Positions 1 through 6,714 of a DNA stretch of 12,931 nucleotides are shown in pieces. The first letter of the stretch is position 1. The number at the start of each line of letters is the position of its first letter. This DNA comes from Nocardioidaceae bacterium (GTDB lineage Bacteria > Actinomycetota > Actinomycetes > Propionibacteriales > Nocardioidaceae). Below the pieces are notes generated by a model, which did no database searches, had not been told where the DNA came from, and saw nothing but the letters and a program-made list of their open reading frames with translations. The position numbers and the translations under genes were made by a program. The DNA is taken from NCBI GenBank assembly GCA_020438665.1, contig JAGQUE010000252.1, positions 1 to 12,931 on the forward strand. The letters are read 5' to 3'.

Positions 1-273
1 CTCGTCGCCGAGGAGGTCCTCGTCGAGATCGACGGAGAGGTCGTCGACAAGGCCACCGGTGCCGCCGTCCTCGGCCACCCTGCCGAGGCGCTCGCCCTGG
101 CGGTCAACGAGCTCGCCCGTCGCGGCCTGGCGATCGAGGCCGGCTGGACCGTGCTGACCGGAGGGATGACCGACGCCGTCGTGGCGACGCCCGGCACGAC
201 CGTCACCTGCCGCTTCGCCACCCTCGGTGCCGTCGACCTGTTCTGCGGCCCGGCCGAGGGGGCGGACGCCTGA
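1..273 (+). CDS. 2-oxopent-4-enoate hydratase / 4-oxalocrotonate decarboxylase, C-terminal part (fumarylacetoacetase fold)
   Basis: This is the last 90 residues of a protein whose start lies left of the window; frame 1 is open from base 1 to the TGA at 271-273. The visible part has the C-terminal layout of the MhpD/DmpE/DmpH family: a hydrophobic strand with VDKATGAAVLGHPAEA, a helix over AVNELARRG, then the turn AGWTVLTGGMTDAV and a final strand ending LGAVDLFC. Family members are metal-dependent enzymes that either hydrate 2-hydroxypenta-2,4-dienoate or decarboxylate 4-oxalocrotonate. The next gene is the tautomerase that makes the decarboxylase substrate, with a 1-base overlap (TGATG). I therefore favour the decarboxylase, but the two activities cannot be separated from this fragment. 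The active-site metal ligands lie in the missing part. Confidence 0.8.
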   Translation, partial: LVAEEVLVEIDGEVVDKATGAAVLGHPAEALALAVNELARRGLAIEAGWTVLTGGMTDAVVATPGTTVTCRFATLGAVDLFCGPAEGADA

Positions 274-488
274 TGCCCCTGATCGAGGTCACCCTGGTCG
301 AGGGGCGCAGCGCCGACAAGCTGCGCGCGCTCATCAGCGCCCTCACCCAGGCCGCCGTCGACACCATCGACGCCCCGCGCGAGTCGATCCGGGTGGTCCT
401 CCGCGAAGTACCCGCGACCCATTGGGCCGCCGGCGACGTCACGATCGCCGAGCGGATCGCCGACGCCGAGACGCCAGGCAGGAGCTGA
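273..488 (+). CDS. 4-oxalocrotonate tautomerase (2-hydroxymuconate tautomerase)
   Basis: This 71-residue protein starts MPLIEVTLVEGRS. Removal of Met exposes the Pro1 that acts as general base in the 4-OT family. Counting from that proline, Arg11 (in EGRS) and Arg39 (in ESIRVV), the two substrate-carboxylate binders of the Pseudomonas enzyme, fall at exactly the same positions. Position 50, Phe in the classical enzyme, is Trp here (THW). It converts 2-hydroxymuconate to 2-oxo-3-hexenedioate in the dehydrogenase branch of catechol meta-cleavage, and the family works as a hexamer in the cytoplasm. The ATG overlaps the upstream TGA by one base, so translation is probably coupled. A purine-rich GAGGGGGCGGA stretch just upstream can serve as the ribosome site. 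The length is slightly above the usual 62-64 residues because of a polar tail. Confidence 0.9.
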   Translation: MPLIEVTLVEGRSADKLRALISALTQAAVDTIDAPRESIRVVLREVPATHWAAGDVTIAERIADAETPGRS

Positions 489-491
489 GCA

Positions 492-1952
492 GTGACAGAG
501 CATGAGTTCTTCGGGCACTTCATCGACGGCAAGGAGGTGGGCTCCGTCAACGGTGGTCGTTTCACCACCGTCAACCCCTGGACCCAGGAGGTCTGGGCCG
601 ACGTCGCCCTCGGTGACCAGTCCGACGCCGACGCCGCTCTCGCTGCCGCCCGCCGCGCCTTCGACCTCGGTCCGTGGCCGCGGATGGGCTATGGCGAGCG
701 CCAGGCGCTGCTCCACCGTTTCGCGGACCTGCTCGAGGAGCACGCCGATGAGCTGGGGGCCGCCGACAGCCGCGACATGGGCAAGCCGCTGGCCCAGTGC
801 CGTCACGACGCCGCCCGAACCGCGCTCAACTTCCGCTTCTTCGCCGACCACGCCAAGATGGCGATGGCCGAGACGCTGCCGATGGACAGTGGCCACCACG
901 CCTACACGCGCTATGAGCCCGCCGGGGTCGTCGTCGCGATCGCCCCGTGGAACTTCCCGATGATGCTGGAGTCGTGGAAGGTCGCGCCGGCGCTGGCCTG
1001 GGGCAACACCGTCATCCTCAAGCCCGCCGAGGACACGCCGACCTCCGCCACGATCATGGCGCGGCTGGCCTCCGAGGCCGGGATCCCTGACGGTGTCTTC
1101 AACGTCGTCCACGGCTATGGCGGCAACTCGGTCGGCGAGTTCCTCACCAAGGACTCCCGCGTCGACCGCATCACGTTCACCGGCGAGACCAACACCGGCC
1201 GGATCATCAGCCGGGCCGCCGCCGAGAACCTCACGCCCGTGTCGTTGGAGATGGGCGGCAAGAACTGCAACATCATCTTCGCCGACGCCGAGCTCGAGAA
1301 CGCCGTCGACTGGTCGATCCAGTCCATCTTCCGCAACGCCGGCCAGATCTGCCTGTCGGGCAGCCGCCTCTATGTGCAACGCGGCATCTATGACGAGTTC
1401 CTCGAGCGGTTCGTGGCCAAGGCCGAGGCCATGAAGTTCGGCGACCCGCTGGACCCCGAGACGGAGTTCGGTCCGCTCGCCAGCCGGACCCACTTCGAGA
1501 AGGTGAAGGGCTACATCGACACCGTCGAGGCGGTCGGTGGCCGCATGCTCACCGGCGGGCTGGGTGACGGCTGGTTCGTCAAGCCGACCGTGCTGGTCGA
1601 CATGCCGGCCGACAGCCCCCACGTGTGCGAAGAGATCTTCGGCCCCGTCGTCGTGGTGATCCCCTTCGACACCGAGGACGAGGTCATCGGGCTCGCCAAC
1701 GACACCGCCTACGGTCTCGACGCCCAGCTGTTCACCGAGGACCTCCACAAGGCCCACCGGGTCTCCGCCCGCCTCAACGTCGGGTCGGTCTGGGTCAACT
1801 GCTTCTTCATCCGCGACCTGCGGGCGCCGTTCGGCGGCGTCGGCCACTCGGGGGTCGGCCGGGAAGGCGGCAACTTCAGCCGCGAGTTCTTCACCGAGCC
1901 CAAGGCCGTCATCATGCAGATCAACCGGGTCCCCAGCGACCGGGAGGTCTGA
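492..1952 (+). CDS. 2-hydroxymuconic semialdehyde dehydrogenase (NAD+-dependent aldehyde dehydrogenase)
   Basis: This 486-residue protein is full length for the aldehyde dehydrogenase superfamily. Visible catalytic elements are Asn154 in PWNFP (oxyanion hole), Lys177 in LKPAE (cofactor binding), Glu253 in LEMGGK (general base) and the nucleophile Cys287 in NAGQICLSGSR. The later EEIFGPVV segment is also typical. The start is GTG at 492, with GGAG at 481-484 placed 7 bases before it, three bases after the tautomerase stop. Set between the tautomerase and a XylE-type dioxygenase, the likely substrate is 2-hydroxymuconic semialdehyde, oxidised to 2-hydroxymuconate (XylG/DmpC role). Related enzymes oxidise 5-carboxymethyl-2-hydroxymuconic semialdehyde or betaine aldehyde. 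The neighbouring catechol-type dioxygenase is the reason for preferring this substrate. Confidence 0.87.
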   Translation: MTEHEFFGHFIDGKEVGSVNGGRFTTVNPWTQEVWADVALGDQSDADAALAAARRAFDLGPWPRMGYGERQALLHRFADLLEEHADELGAADSRDMGKPLAQCRHDAARTALNFRFFADHAKMAMAETLPMDSGHHAYTRYEPAGVVVAIAPWNFPMMLESWKVAPALAWGNTVILKPAEDTPTSATIMARLASEAGIPDGVFNVVHGYGGNSVGEFLTKDSRVDRITFTGETNTGRIISRAAAENLTPVSLEMGGKNCNIIFADAELENAVDWSIQSIFRNAGQICLSGSRLYVQRGIYDEFLERFVAKAEAMKFGDPLDPETEFGPLASRTHFEKVKGYIDTVEAVGGRMLTGGLGDGWFVKPTVLVDMPADSPHVCEEIFGPVVVVIPFDTEDEVIGLANDTAYGLDAQLFTEDLHKAHRVSARLNVGSVWVNCFFIRDLRAPFGGVGHSGVGREGGNFSREFFTEPKAVIMQINRVPSDREV

Positions 1953-1956
1953 GGTC

Positions 1957-2331
1957 ATGCCCACCGTCCGCATCGAGCCCCAGGGATGGGAGGCCCACCT
2001 GCGCGAGGGGGAGGCCATTCTCGCGGGGCTCAACCGCTGCGGCTACACCGTGCGCCAGATCGGCTGCCGGCGCGGTGGGTGTGGCATCTGCAAGCTCGAG
2101 CTGGTCGCCGGAGAGGTGACCTACGAGAAGGTCGTCGCGGACGATGTGCTGTCCGGTGACGAGAAGGCGGCGGGCAGATGTCTCACCTGCCGCGCCGTAC
2201 CGAACGGCGACGTGACGCTCCACGTCGACGACGGTGAGATCAGTGCCGCGCCAGCGGGTCTGCTGCGGTTCCTGAACACATCAACCCCGCCGGCCAGGCC
2301 GGCCTCATCCATGCAAGGGAAGGACAGCTGA
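1957..2331 (+). CDS. [2Fe-2S] plant-type ferredoxin, probable reactivator of catechol 2,3-dioxygenase (XylT-like)
   Basis: This 124-residue protein has one 2Fe-2S domain. Cys37, Cys42 and Cys45 form the CX4CX2C loop (GCRRGGCGICKLE), and Cys78 in RCLTCRA is the probable fourth ligand; Cys75 is nearby but off the usual position. It starts four bases after the dehydrogenase stop, and its own stop lies one base before the dioxygenase ATG. In Pseudomonas meta operons the small ferredoxin XylT/DmpQ next to the dioxygenase re-reduces the oxidised active-site iron, and the position here implies the same role. The last ~25 residues are a Pro/Ala/Ser-rich tail not needed for the fold. No reductase gene is visible, so its electron donor is unknown. 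It could instead feed a hydroxylase outside the window, but the tight coupling to the dioxygenase argues for reactivation. Confidence 0.85.
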   Translation: MPTVRIEPQGWEAHLREGEAILAGLNRCGYTVRQIGCRRGGCGICKLELVAGEVTYEKVVADDVLSGDEKAAGRCLTCRAVPNGDVTLHVDDGEISAAPAGLLRFLNTSTPPARPASSMQGKDS

Positions 2332-2332
2332 G

Positions 2333-3247
2333 ATGGGTGTCATGAGGATGGGCTACGCCCACGTCCGGGTCACCGACCTGGCCGAGGCGAAGCAGCACTA
2401 CGCCAACACCATGGGTCTCTACGAGACCCTCGACGAGGGCAACCGCGTCTACTACAAGGGCTGGGACGAGTGGGACCACCACTCGGTCGTGCTCGAAGAG
2501 GGCGGCGTCGGCGTCGTCAAGTTCGGTTTCAAGGTCGAGAAGCCCGAGGACATCGACGAGATCGAGCGCAAGGCGGCCACGTTCGGTGTCACCACCGAGC
2601 GCATGTCGGCCGGTGAGAACCCCGAGGTCTCCGACGGCATCCGGATCTTCACGCCCTCCGAGCACGTGCTCGAGGTCTACCACGCCCAGACCCTGATCGG
2701 CACCGAGGTCGGCACCCACAACCCCGACGCCTTCCCGCGTCACATGGTCGGCGTCGGCGTCCCCGCCCTCGACCACGCGCTGATCCTCGCCGACGACGTC
2801 GCCACCAACGAGGCGATGTTCAAGGAGCTCTTCGGCTACTTCCCGACCGAGCGGGTGCAGACCTCGCTGGACGACAACCACGACGTCATCGCCACCTGGC
2901 TGACCAACAACAACCAGATCCACCAGATCGCGATCCTCAACGGCCCCCAGGGCAAGCTCCACCACTTCGCGTTCAAGCTCGGTGACTGGAACGACGTGGG
3001 CCGTGCCGCCGACCTGTTCGCCATCGACGACGTCCCGATCGACATCGGCCCCACCCGCCACGGCATCACCCGCGGCCAGACGGTCTACTTCTTCGATCCG
3101 TCCGGCAACCGCAACGAGGTGTTCGCCGGCGGCTACCCGGCCTACCCGGACCGCCCGGTCAACGTGTGGACCCCCGAGCAGATCGGCAAGGGCGTCTTCT
3201 ACCACGCTCGTGAGCTCAACGAGCGCTTCATGACCGTCTCGACCTGA
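2333..3247 (+). CDS. xylE: catechol 2,3-dioxygenase (extradiol, XylE type)
   Basis: This 304-residue two-domain vicinal-oxygen-chelate protein cleaves catechol beside the hydroxyls to give 2-hydroxymuconic semialdehyde. The Fe(II) ligands of XylE (His153, His214, Glu265) correspond to His148 in ALDHAL, His211 in LHHFAF and Glu262 in NRNEVF. The catalytic residues His199, His246 and Tyr255 correspond to His197, His243 and Tyr252. The block PTRHGITRG and the C-terminal LNERFMTV are close to the Pseudomonas enzyme as I remember it. The first of three nearby ATGs is chosen because AAGGA at 2320-2324 sits 8 bases before it; the ATGs at 2342 and 2348 are too far from that site. All tyrosine codons I read in it are TAC, unlike its neighbours, which may reflect high expression. 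Confidence 0.95.
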   Translation: MGVMRMGYAHVRVTDLAEAKQHYANTMGLYETLDEGNRVYYKGWDEWDHHSVVLEEGGVGVVKFGFKVEKPEDIDEIERKAATFGVTTERMSAGENPEVSDGIRIFTPSEHVLEVYHAQTLIGTEVGTHNPDAFPRHMVGVGVPALDHALILADDVATNEAMFKELFGYFPTERVQTSLDDNHDVIATWLTNNNQIHQIAILNGPQGKLHHFAFKLGDWNDVGRAADLFAIDDVPIDIGPTRHGITRGQTVYFFDPSGNRNEVFAGGYPAYPDRPVNVWTPEQIGKGVFYHARELNERFMTVST

Positions 3248-3268
3248 TCGAGGCAGCACAACCCCATG

Positions 3269-3304
3269 GCTGACCCGCCGCGCGCGCCCGCGCGGCGGGT
3301 CAGC
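3269..3304 (+). terminator. strong perfect hairpin between catechol dioxygenase and GlcG-like gene
   Basis: A 16-bp perfect stem (3269-3284 with 3289-3304, starting GCTGACCCGCC) closes a four-base CGCC loop. It lies 21 bases after the dioxygenase stop and 34 bases before the next start. No T-run follows, so it is either a GC-type actinobacterial terminator or a partial block/RNA stabiliser that sets different levels for the dioxygenase and the downstream gene. Confidence 0.65.
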
Positions 3305-3338
3305 GCCCATTTCGGTCCGCACGTCACCAAGGAGAACC

Positions 3339-3764
3339 ATGTCCGAGCACGTCATCAGCTCCCGCTCGGTGTCCTACGCCGGCGCGCGCGCCGCGGTGGA
3401 CGCTGCGATCACCAGGGCCGGAGAGCTCGGGGTCGCCGTCAACATCGCGGTGTGCGACCTCGGCGGCAACCAGGTCGCCTTCGCCCGGATGGACGGTGCC
3501 GCGCTGCTGTCGGGCGCGATCGCCACCGACAAGGCCTACTCCGTGGCCGCCTTCCTCGGCGTGCCCACCGACCGGTGGTTCGGCATGATCGAGCACGAGC
3601 CGGCGCTGCGCGAGGGGATCGTGCACCGCGACCGGCTGGTCATCTTCGGCGGCGGAGTCCCGATCACCGTCGCCGGCGAGGTCGTCGGCGCGGTCGGCGT
3701 CTCCGGTGGCTCCGAGCAGCAGGACATCGACATCGCGTCGGCCGGCGCCGCCGCGCTGGCCTGA
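3339..3764 (+). CDS. GlcG/HbpS family heme-binding-like protein
   Basis: This 141-residue protein has the GlcG/HbpS (DUF336) pattern: an N-terminal helix (AGARAAVDAAITRAGELG), a strand pair with NIAVCDLGGNQVAFARMDGA, the segment ATDKAYSVAAF, and the glycine-rich end IFGGGVPITVAGEVVGAVGVSGGS. AAGGAG at 3329-3334 lies 4 bases before the ATG. No signal peptide is visible, so a cytoplasmic location is likely, unlike secreted HbpS. Members recur beside aromatic and glycolate catabolic genes, but their reaction is not settled; heme or corrinoid-like ligand binding has been shown only for some. The gene follows the dioxygenase on the same strand behind a strong hairpin, so it may be co-transcribed by read-through. 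The annotation as heme-binding is by family only. Confidence 0.82.
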   Translation: MSEHVISSRSVSYAGARAAVDAAITRAGELGVAVNIAVCDLGGNQVAFARMDGAALLSGAIATDKAYSVAAFLGVPTDRWFGMIEHEPALREGIVHRDRLVIFGGGVPITVAGEVVGAVGVSGGSEQQDIDIASAGAAALA

Positions 3765-3789
3765 TCCGCTGGCCCGACCCGAGTGACGG

Positions 3790-4764
3790 CTACTTCCAGA
3801 CGTAGGCCCGCCGGGCGACCTGCAGCGCGCTGACATAGCCGTCGCGCTGGTATTCGCGGCTGTCGACCTGCCACGGCACGGCCAGCTTGCCGCGGAACTC
3901 GCCGACGGAGGCGAAGCCCGCCTCGTCGCCCCAGGCCTCCAGATCCTCCAGCAGCCTGGTCGCATAGTCGCGGCCGTGCCGCATGAACGCGGATGCGCAC
4001 TGGACCACGTCGGCGCCCGCCAGCAGATAAGCGGCCACGTCGGCGGCGGTCTCCACACCGCCGGTGCCGGCCAGCGAACACTCGAGCTGCTCCCGCAGGA
4101 CCGCGATCCAGGTCTGCGGCAGCCGGGCGTCGCTGGAGTGGGACAGGTCGATCACCGGCTCCACCTGGAGCGTGCTCACGTCGATGCGCGGCTGGAGGAA
4201 GCGGTTGAACATCACCAGCCCGGCGGCACCCCGTTCGACGAGGCGCACGGCCACGTCGTTGAGCGAGGAGAAGTAGGGCGGCAGCTTGACCGCCACCGGG
4301 ATCGACGTGCAGGCGTGCACGGCCGACAGCAGGTCGACGACCGCGTCCTCGAGCACTTCGCCGTGGCCGCGGAACTGGCCGGGCACGACATAGAAGTTGA
4401 TCTCGAGGGCCGCGGCTCCGGCCTCCTGGAGCTTCTCGGCGAAGCAGACCCAGTCGCCCGAGGTGCTCGTGCCGTTCATGCTCGCGATCACCGGGACGTC
4501 GACCGCCTTGACCGACTGCTCGACCAGCTCGAGGTAGCGCGCGGGCGCCCCGGGGCCGGCCGGATTGGTGAACCACTGGTTGGGCGCGAAGTCGGGGTCG
4601 GACTCGGCCCTCACCTGTTCCTCGAAGATCGAGTGCAGCACCACGGCGCCGACACCCGCGTCGACGAGAGTGATGACGCCACCCGGGGTCTGCTGCAGCG
4701 GCGACGGGGCTGCGACGAGGGGGTTGCGCAGCTCCAACCCGAGGTAGGTCGTCGTCAGGTCCAT
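3790..4764 (-). CDS. dihydroorotate dehydrogenase-like flavoprotein, without the canonical catalytic Cys/Ser
   Basis: This 324-residue TIM-barrel protein of the DHOD-like branch has the FMN-site pattern NPLVAAPSPL (14-23), ASMNG (94-98), Asn123 in LEINFY, Lys160 in VAVKLPPYFSS, and the C-terminal phosphate-binding turns GTGGVETAADV (233-243) and CASAF. In true DHODs the loop after the barrel Asn carries Cys (class 1) or Ser (class 2); here it reads NFYVVPGQFRG, with neither. Pyrimidine synthesis is therefore doubtful, and another FMN-dependent oxidoreduction is more likely. I chose the ATG at 4764 rather than one 54 bases upstream because AGGAGG (4770-4775) sits 5 bases before it and the protein then begins MDLTTTYLGL, as relatives do. 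The gene converges on the GlcG-like gene, ending 25 bases from it, and diverges from the acyl-CoA synthetase. Confidence 0.83.
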   Translation of the reverse strand: MDLTTTYLGLELRNPLVAAPSPLQQTPGGVITLVDAGVGAVVLHSIFEEQVRAESDPDFAPNQWFTNPAGPGAPARYLELVEQSVKAVDVPVIASMNGTSTSGDWVCFAEKLQEAGAAALEINFYVVPGQFRGHGEVLEDAVVDLLSAVHACTSIPVAVKLPPYFSSLNDVAVRLVERGAAGLVMFNRFLQPRIDVSTLQVEPVIDLSHSSDARLPQTWIAVLREQLECSLAGTGGVETAADVAAYLLAGADVVQCASAFMRHGRDYATRLLEDLEAWGDEAGFASVGEFRGKLAVPWQVDSREYQRDGYVSALQVARRAYVWK

Positions 4765-4782
4765 GTCGTCCTCCTGACGGCT

Positions 4783-4806
4783 CCGGCCCCTGGCGCTGGG
4801 GGCCGG
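4783..4806 (-). other. leader hairpin upstream of the DHOD-like gene
   Basis: An 8-bp perfect stem (CCGGCCCC at 4783-4790 with GGGGCCGG at 4799-4806) closes an 8-base loop. It lies between the putative -10 box and the ribosome site of the DHOD-like gene, so it would be in the 5' leader RNA. In a sequence this GC-rich such a stem can arise by chance; a regulatory role is only a possibility. Confidence 0.25.
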
Positions 4807-4816
4807 CCGTAGGTCC

Positions 4817-4822
4817 ACGCTA
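4817..4822 (-). promoter_or_regulatory. candidate -10 box (TAGCGT) of the DHOD-like gene
   Basis: Read on the minus strand, TAGCGT fits the actinobacterial TAnnnT -10 consensus and would give a leader of about 45 bases. The same hexamer is used at two other starts in this window. No good -35 match is seen at 17-18 bases, so support is modest. Confidence 0.35.
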
Positions 4823-4884
4823 TCGCCCCGGGCCGCTCGCCCGGTCCGCCCGTCCGTTCGGCGGAACCGTGCCGTTCGAGGGAC

Positions 4885-4913
4885 TGGTCAGGTCACCCGC
4901 CGCGGCCTAGCGT
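4885..4913 (+). promoter_or_regulatory. candidate leaderless promoter of the acyl-CoA synthetase gene
   Basis: TGGTCA (4885-4890, four of six matches to TTGACA) is separated by 17 bases from TAGCGT (4908-4913). The ATG follows after 6 bases, so transcription would begin at or next to the start codon. No Shine-Dalgarno sequence precedes the ATG, which fits a leaderless message. Confidence 0.55.
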
Positions 4914-4919
4914 GCCCCC

Positions 4920-6536
4920 ATGGAGTCCTACGCAGCCGGAGAGACCACCCCGGCCCTGATCGACGAGACGATCGGGGCCAACCTGGAGCGCACCGTGGCG
5001 GCCCATCCCGAGCGCGAGGCGCTCGTGGAGGCCGCCAGCGGCCGGCGCTGGACCTGGGCGGAGCTCAACCGCGACATCGACGCATTGGCGCGGGGCCTGA
5101 TCGGCGCCGGGATCGCCAAGGGTGACCGGGTCGGCATCTGGGCTCCCAACTGTGCGGAGTGGGTGATCGTCCAGTTCGCGACCGCCAAGGTCGGCGCGAT
5201 CCTGGTCAACGTCAACCCGTCCTACCGCACCCACGAGTTCTCCTACGCCGTCAACCAGTCCGGGCTGCGGATGCTGATCGCTGCGACGTCGTTCAAGACC
5301 AGCGACTACCGCGGCATGGTCGAGGAGACCCGCGAGCAGTGTCGTGGGCTGGAGCGCGTCGTCTATCTCGACACCGACGACTGGGCGGCGCTCGTCGCCG
5401 AGGGTGACGGCGTGAGCGAGCAGGCGCTCCGGGAGCGGATGGCCTCGCTGGCCGCCGGCGAGCCGATCAACATCCAATACACGTCGGGCACCACCGGCTA
5501 CCCCAAGGGCGCGACGCTGTCGCACCGCAACATCCTCAACAACGGCTTCTTCACCACCGAGCTGATCAACTTCACCGCCGAGGACCGGCTCTGCATCCCG
5601 GTGCCCTTCTATCACTGCTTCGGCATGGTGATGGGCAACCTCGGCTGCTCCACCCACGGCGCGACCATCGTGATCCCGTCGCCGGGGTTCGACCCCGGGA
5701 CAACGCTGCGGGTCGTCGCCGAGGAGCGCTGCACCGGGGTCTATGGCGTCCCGACGATGTTCATCGCCATGCAACACGACCCGAGCTTCGCCGAGCACGA
5801 CCTGTCCTCGCTGCGCACCGGCGTGATGGCCGGCGCGATCTGCCCGGTCGAGGTCATGAAGCGCTGCGTCAACGACATGAACATGGCCGAGGTCGCGATC
5901 GCCTATGGCATGACCGAGACCTCGCCGGTCTCCTGCCAGACCCGCGACGACGACGACCTCGAGCGGCGTACGGCCACCATCGGCCGGGTCCACCCGCACG
6001 TCGAGATCAAGATCGTCGACCCGGTGACCGGCGCGACCGTCGAGCGCGGTGAGACCGGCGAGTTCTGCACCCGCGGCTATTCGGTCATGCTCGGCTATTG
6101 GGACGAGCCGGCCAAGACCGCCGACGCCGTCGACGCCGACGGGTGGATGCACACCGGTGACCTCGCCGTCATGCGTGAGGACGGCTATTGCAACATCGTC
6201 GGTCGGATCAAGGACATGGTCATCCGCGGCGGGGAGAACATCTATCCCAAGGAGATCGAGGAGTTCCTCTACCAGCACCCCGACATCGAGGACGTGCAGG
6301 TCATCGGCGTCCCCGACGAGAAGTACGGCGAGGAGCTGTGCGCCTGGATCAAGATGAAGGCCGACCGCGATCCCCTCGACGCCGATGCGGTCCGCGCCTT
6401 CGCCAGCGGCAAGCTCGCGCACTACAAGATCCCTCGCTATGTCATGGTCGTCGAGGGCTTCCCGATGACGGTGACCGGCAAGATCCGCAAGGTGCAGATG
6501 CGTGAGGAGTCCGCCGAGGCGCTCGGGCTGGGCTGA
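4920..6536 (+). CDS. acyl-CoA synthetase (AMP-forming, FadD-type)
   Basis: This 538-residue ANL-superfamily ligase activates a carboxylic acid with ATP to an acyl-adenylate and transfers it to coenzyme A. Motifs appear in order: the phosphate loop [12 protein letters not shown] (187-198), [10 protein letters not shown] (329-338), GWMHTGDLA (408-416), the hinge [20 protein letters not shown] (428-447) and the catalytic Lys521 in TVTGKIRK. Length and motifs match medium/long-chain fatty acyl-CoA ligases, and no membrane segment or signal peptide is seen. The exact acid cannot be read from sequence. Being next to an aromatic operon, it could also take an aromatic or side-chain acid, but its divergent position and own promoter do not tie it to that operon. 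The start is supported by a -10 box 6 bases upstream. Half of its 18 tyrosine codons are TAT. Confidence 0.9.
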   Translation: MESYAAGETTPALIDETIGANLERTVAAHPEREALVEAASGRRWTWAELNRDIDALARGLIGAGIAKGDRVGIWAPNCAEWVIVQFATAKVGAILVNVNPSYRTHEFSYAVNQSGLRMLIAATSFKTSDYRGMVEETREQCRGLERVVYLDTDDWAALVAEGDGVSEQALRERMASLAAGEPINIQYTSGTTGYPKGATLSHRNILNNGFFTTELINFTAEDRLCIPVPFYHCFGMVMGNLGCSTHGATIVIPSPGFDPGTTLRVVAEERCTGVYGVPTMFIAMQHDPSFAEHDLSSLRTGVMAGAICPVEVMKRCVNDMNMAEVAIAYGMTETSPVSCQTRDDDDLERRTATIGRVHPHVEIKIVDPVTGATVERGETGEFCTRGYSVMLGYWDEPAKTADAVDADGWMHTGDLAVMREDGYCNIVGRIKDMVIRGGENIYPKEIEEFLYQHPDIEDVQVIGVPDEKYGEELCAWIKMKADRDPLDADAVRAFASGKLAHYKIPRYVMVVEGFPMTVTGKIRKVQMREESAEALGLG

Positions 6537-6551
6537 CGTGGCCCGTCGCGT

Positions 6552-6567
6552 GGCGGGGCCGCCCGCC
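6552..6567 (+). terminator. short GC hairpin after the acyl-CoA synthetase gene
   Basis: GGCGGG (6552-6557) pairs with CCCGCC (6562-6567) around a GCCG loop, 15 bases after the stop codon. No T-run follows. It may act with the much larger palindrome of the repeat just downstream, or have no role. Confidence 0.35.
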
Positions 6568-6573
6568 GTACTC

Positions 6574-6662
6574 CCCAACTTCTGCTCCGGTGTGGGGGGT
6601 GAGTGACCGGTAGACCGGTCGCTCACCCCCCACACGGGCGCACCAGCGCCGACAGCGGCGCG
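6574..6662 (+). repeat. palindromic intergenic repeat, copy 1 (with 22-bp stem)
   Basis: This 89-base element recurs at 8581-8669 in the same orientation with nine differences (about 90% identity). Its core is an inverted repeat, 6590-6611 with 6614-6635, two bases (AG) apart, containing a G6 run, GTGAGTGACCGGT and the matching C6 run; all 22 positions pair, one as G-T wobble (T6604 with G6621). The flanks CCCAACTTC on the left and GACAGCGGCGCG on the right are also shared. It lies between the acyl-CoA synthetase and sigma factor genes. It could be a bidirectional terminator, a REP-like dispersed element or a protein-binding palindrome; the sequence does not decide. Confidence 0.85.
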
Positions 6663-6671
6663 GACGACGGG

Positions 6672-6685
6672 GGGTGGTTCCACCC
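6672..6685 (+). promoter_or_regulatory. small inverted repeat upstream of the sigma factor gene
   Basis: GGGTGG (6672-6677) and CCACCC (6680-6685) are separated by TT, about 30 bases before the sigma factor GTG. This is where a -35 element or operator would sit. No clear -10 box or Shine-Dalgarno sequence is found nearby; TAGGGG at 6708-6713 is too close to the start codon. The site is short and only a candidate. Confidence 0.25.
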
Positions 6686-6714
6686 TCGGAGGCCGACTGT
6701 GCGTCACTAGGGGT

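Noticed and set aside
2240..3355. A 371-codon open frame on the minus strand
   Set aside because: It is antisense to the catechol 2,3-dioxygenase; the composition is Val/Asp/Gly/Leu-biased with no motif.
3976..4812. A 278-codon open frame on the plus strand
   Set aside because: It is antisense to the DHOD-like gene; the His/Arg/Gly/Asp-rich translation has no family features.
4893..6707. A 604-codon open frame on the minus strand
   Set aside because: It lies antisense to the acyl-CoA synthetase, whose motifs are complete. Its translation is low-complexity Gly/Asp/Val/Leu/His/Arg-rich, as expected from the opposite strand of a GC-rich gene, and it has no recognisable domain.
6708..6713. TAGGGG as the -10 box of the sigma factor gene
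   Set aside because: It ends one base before the GTG, so transcription would begin inside the coding region, and no later start keeps the conserved first helix.
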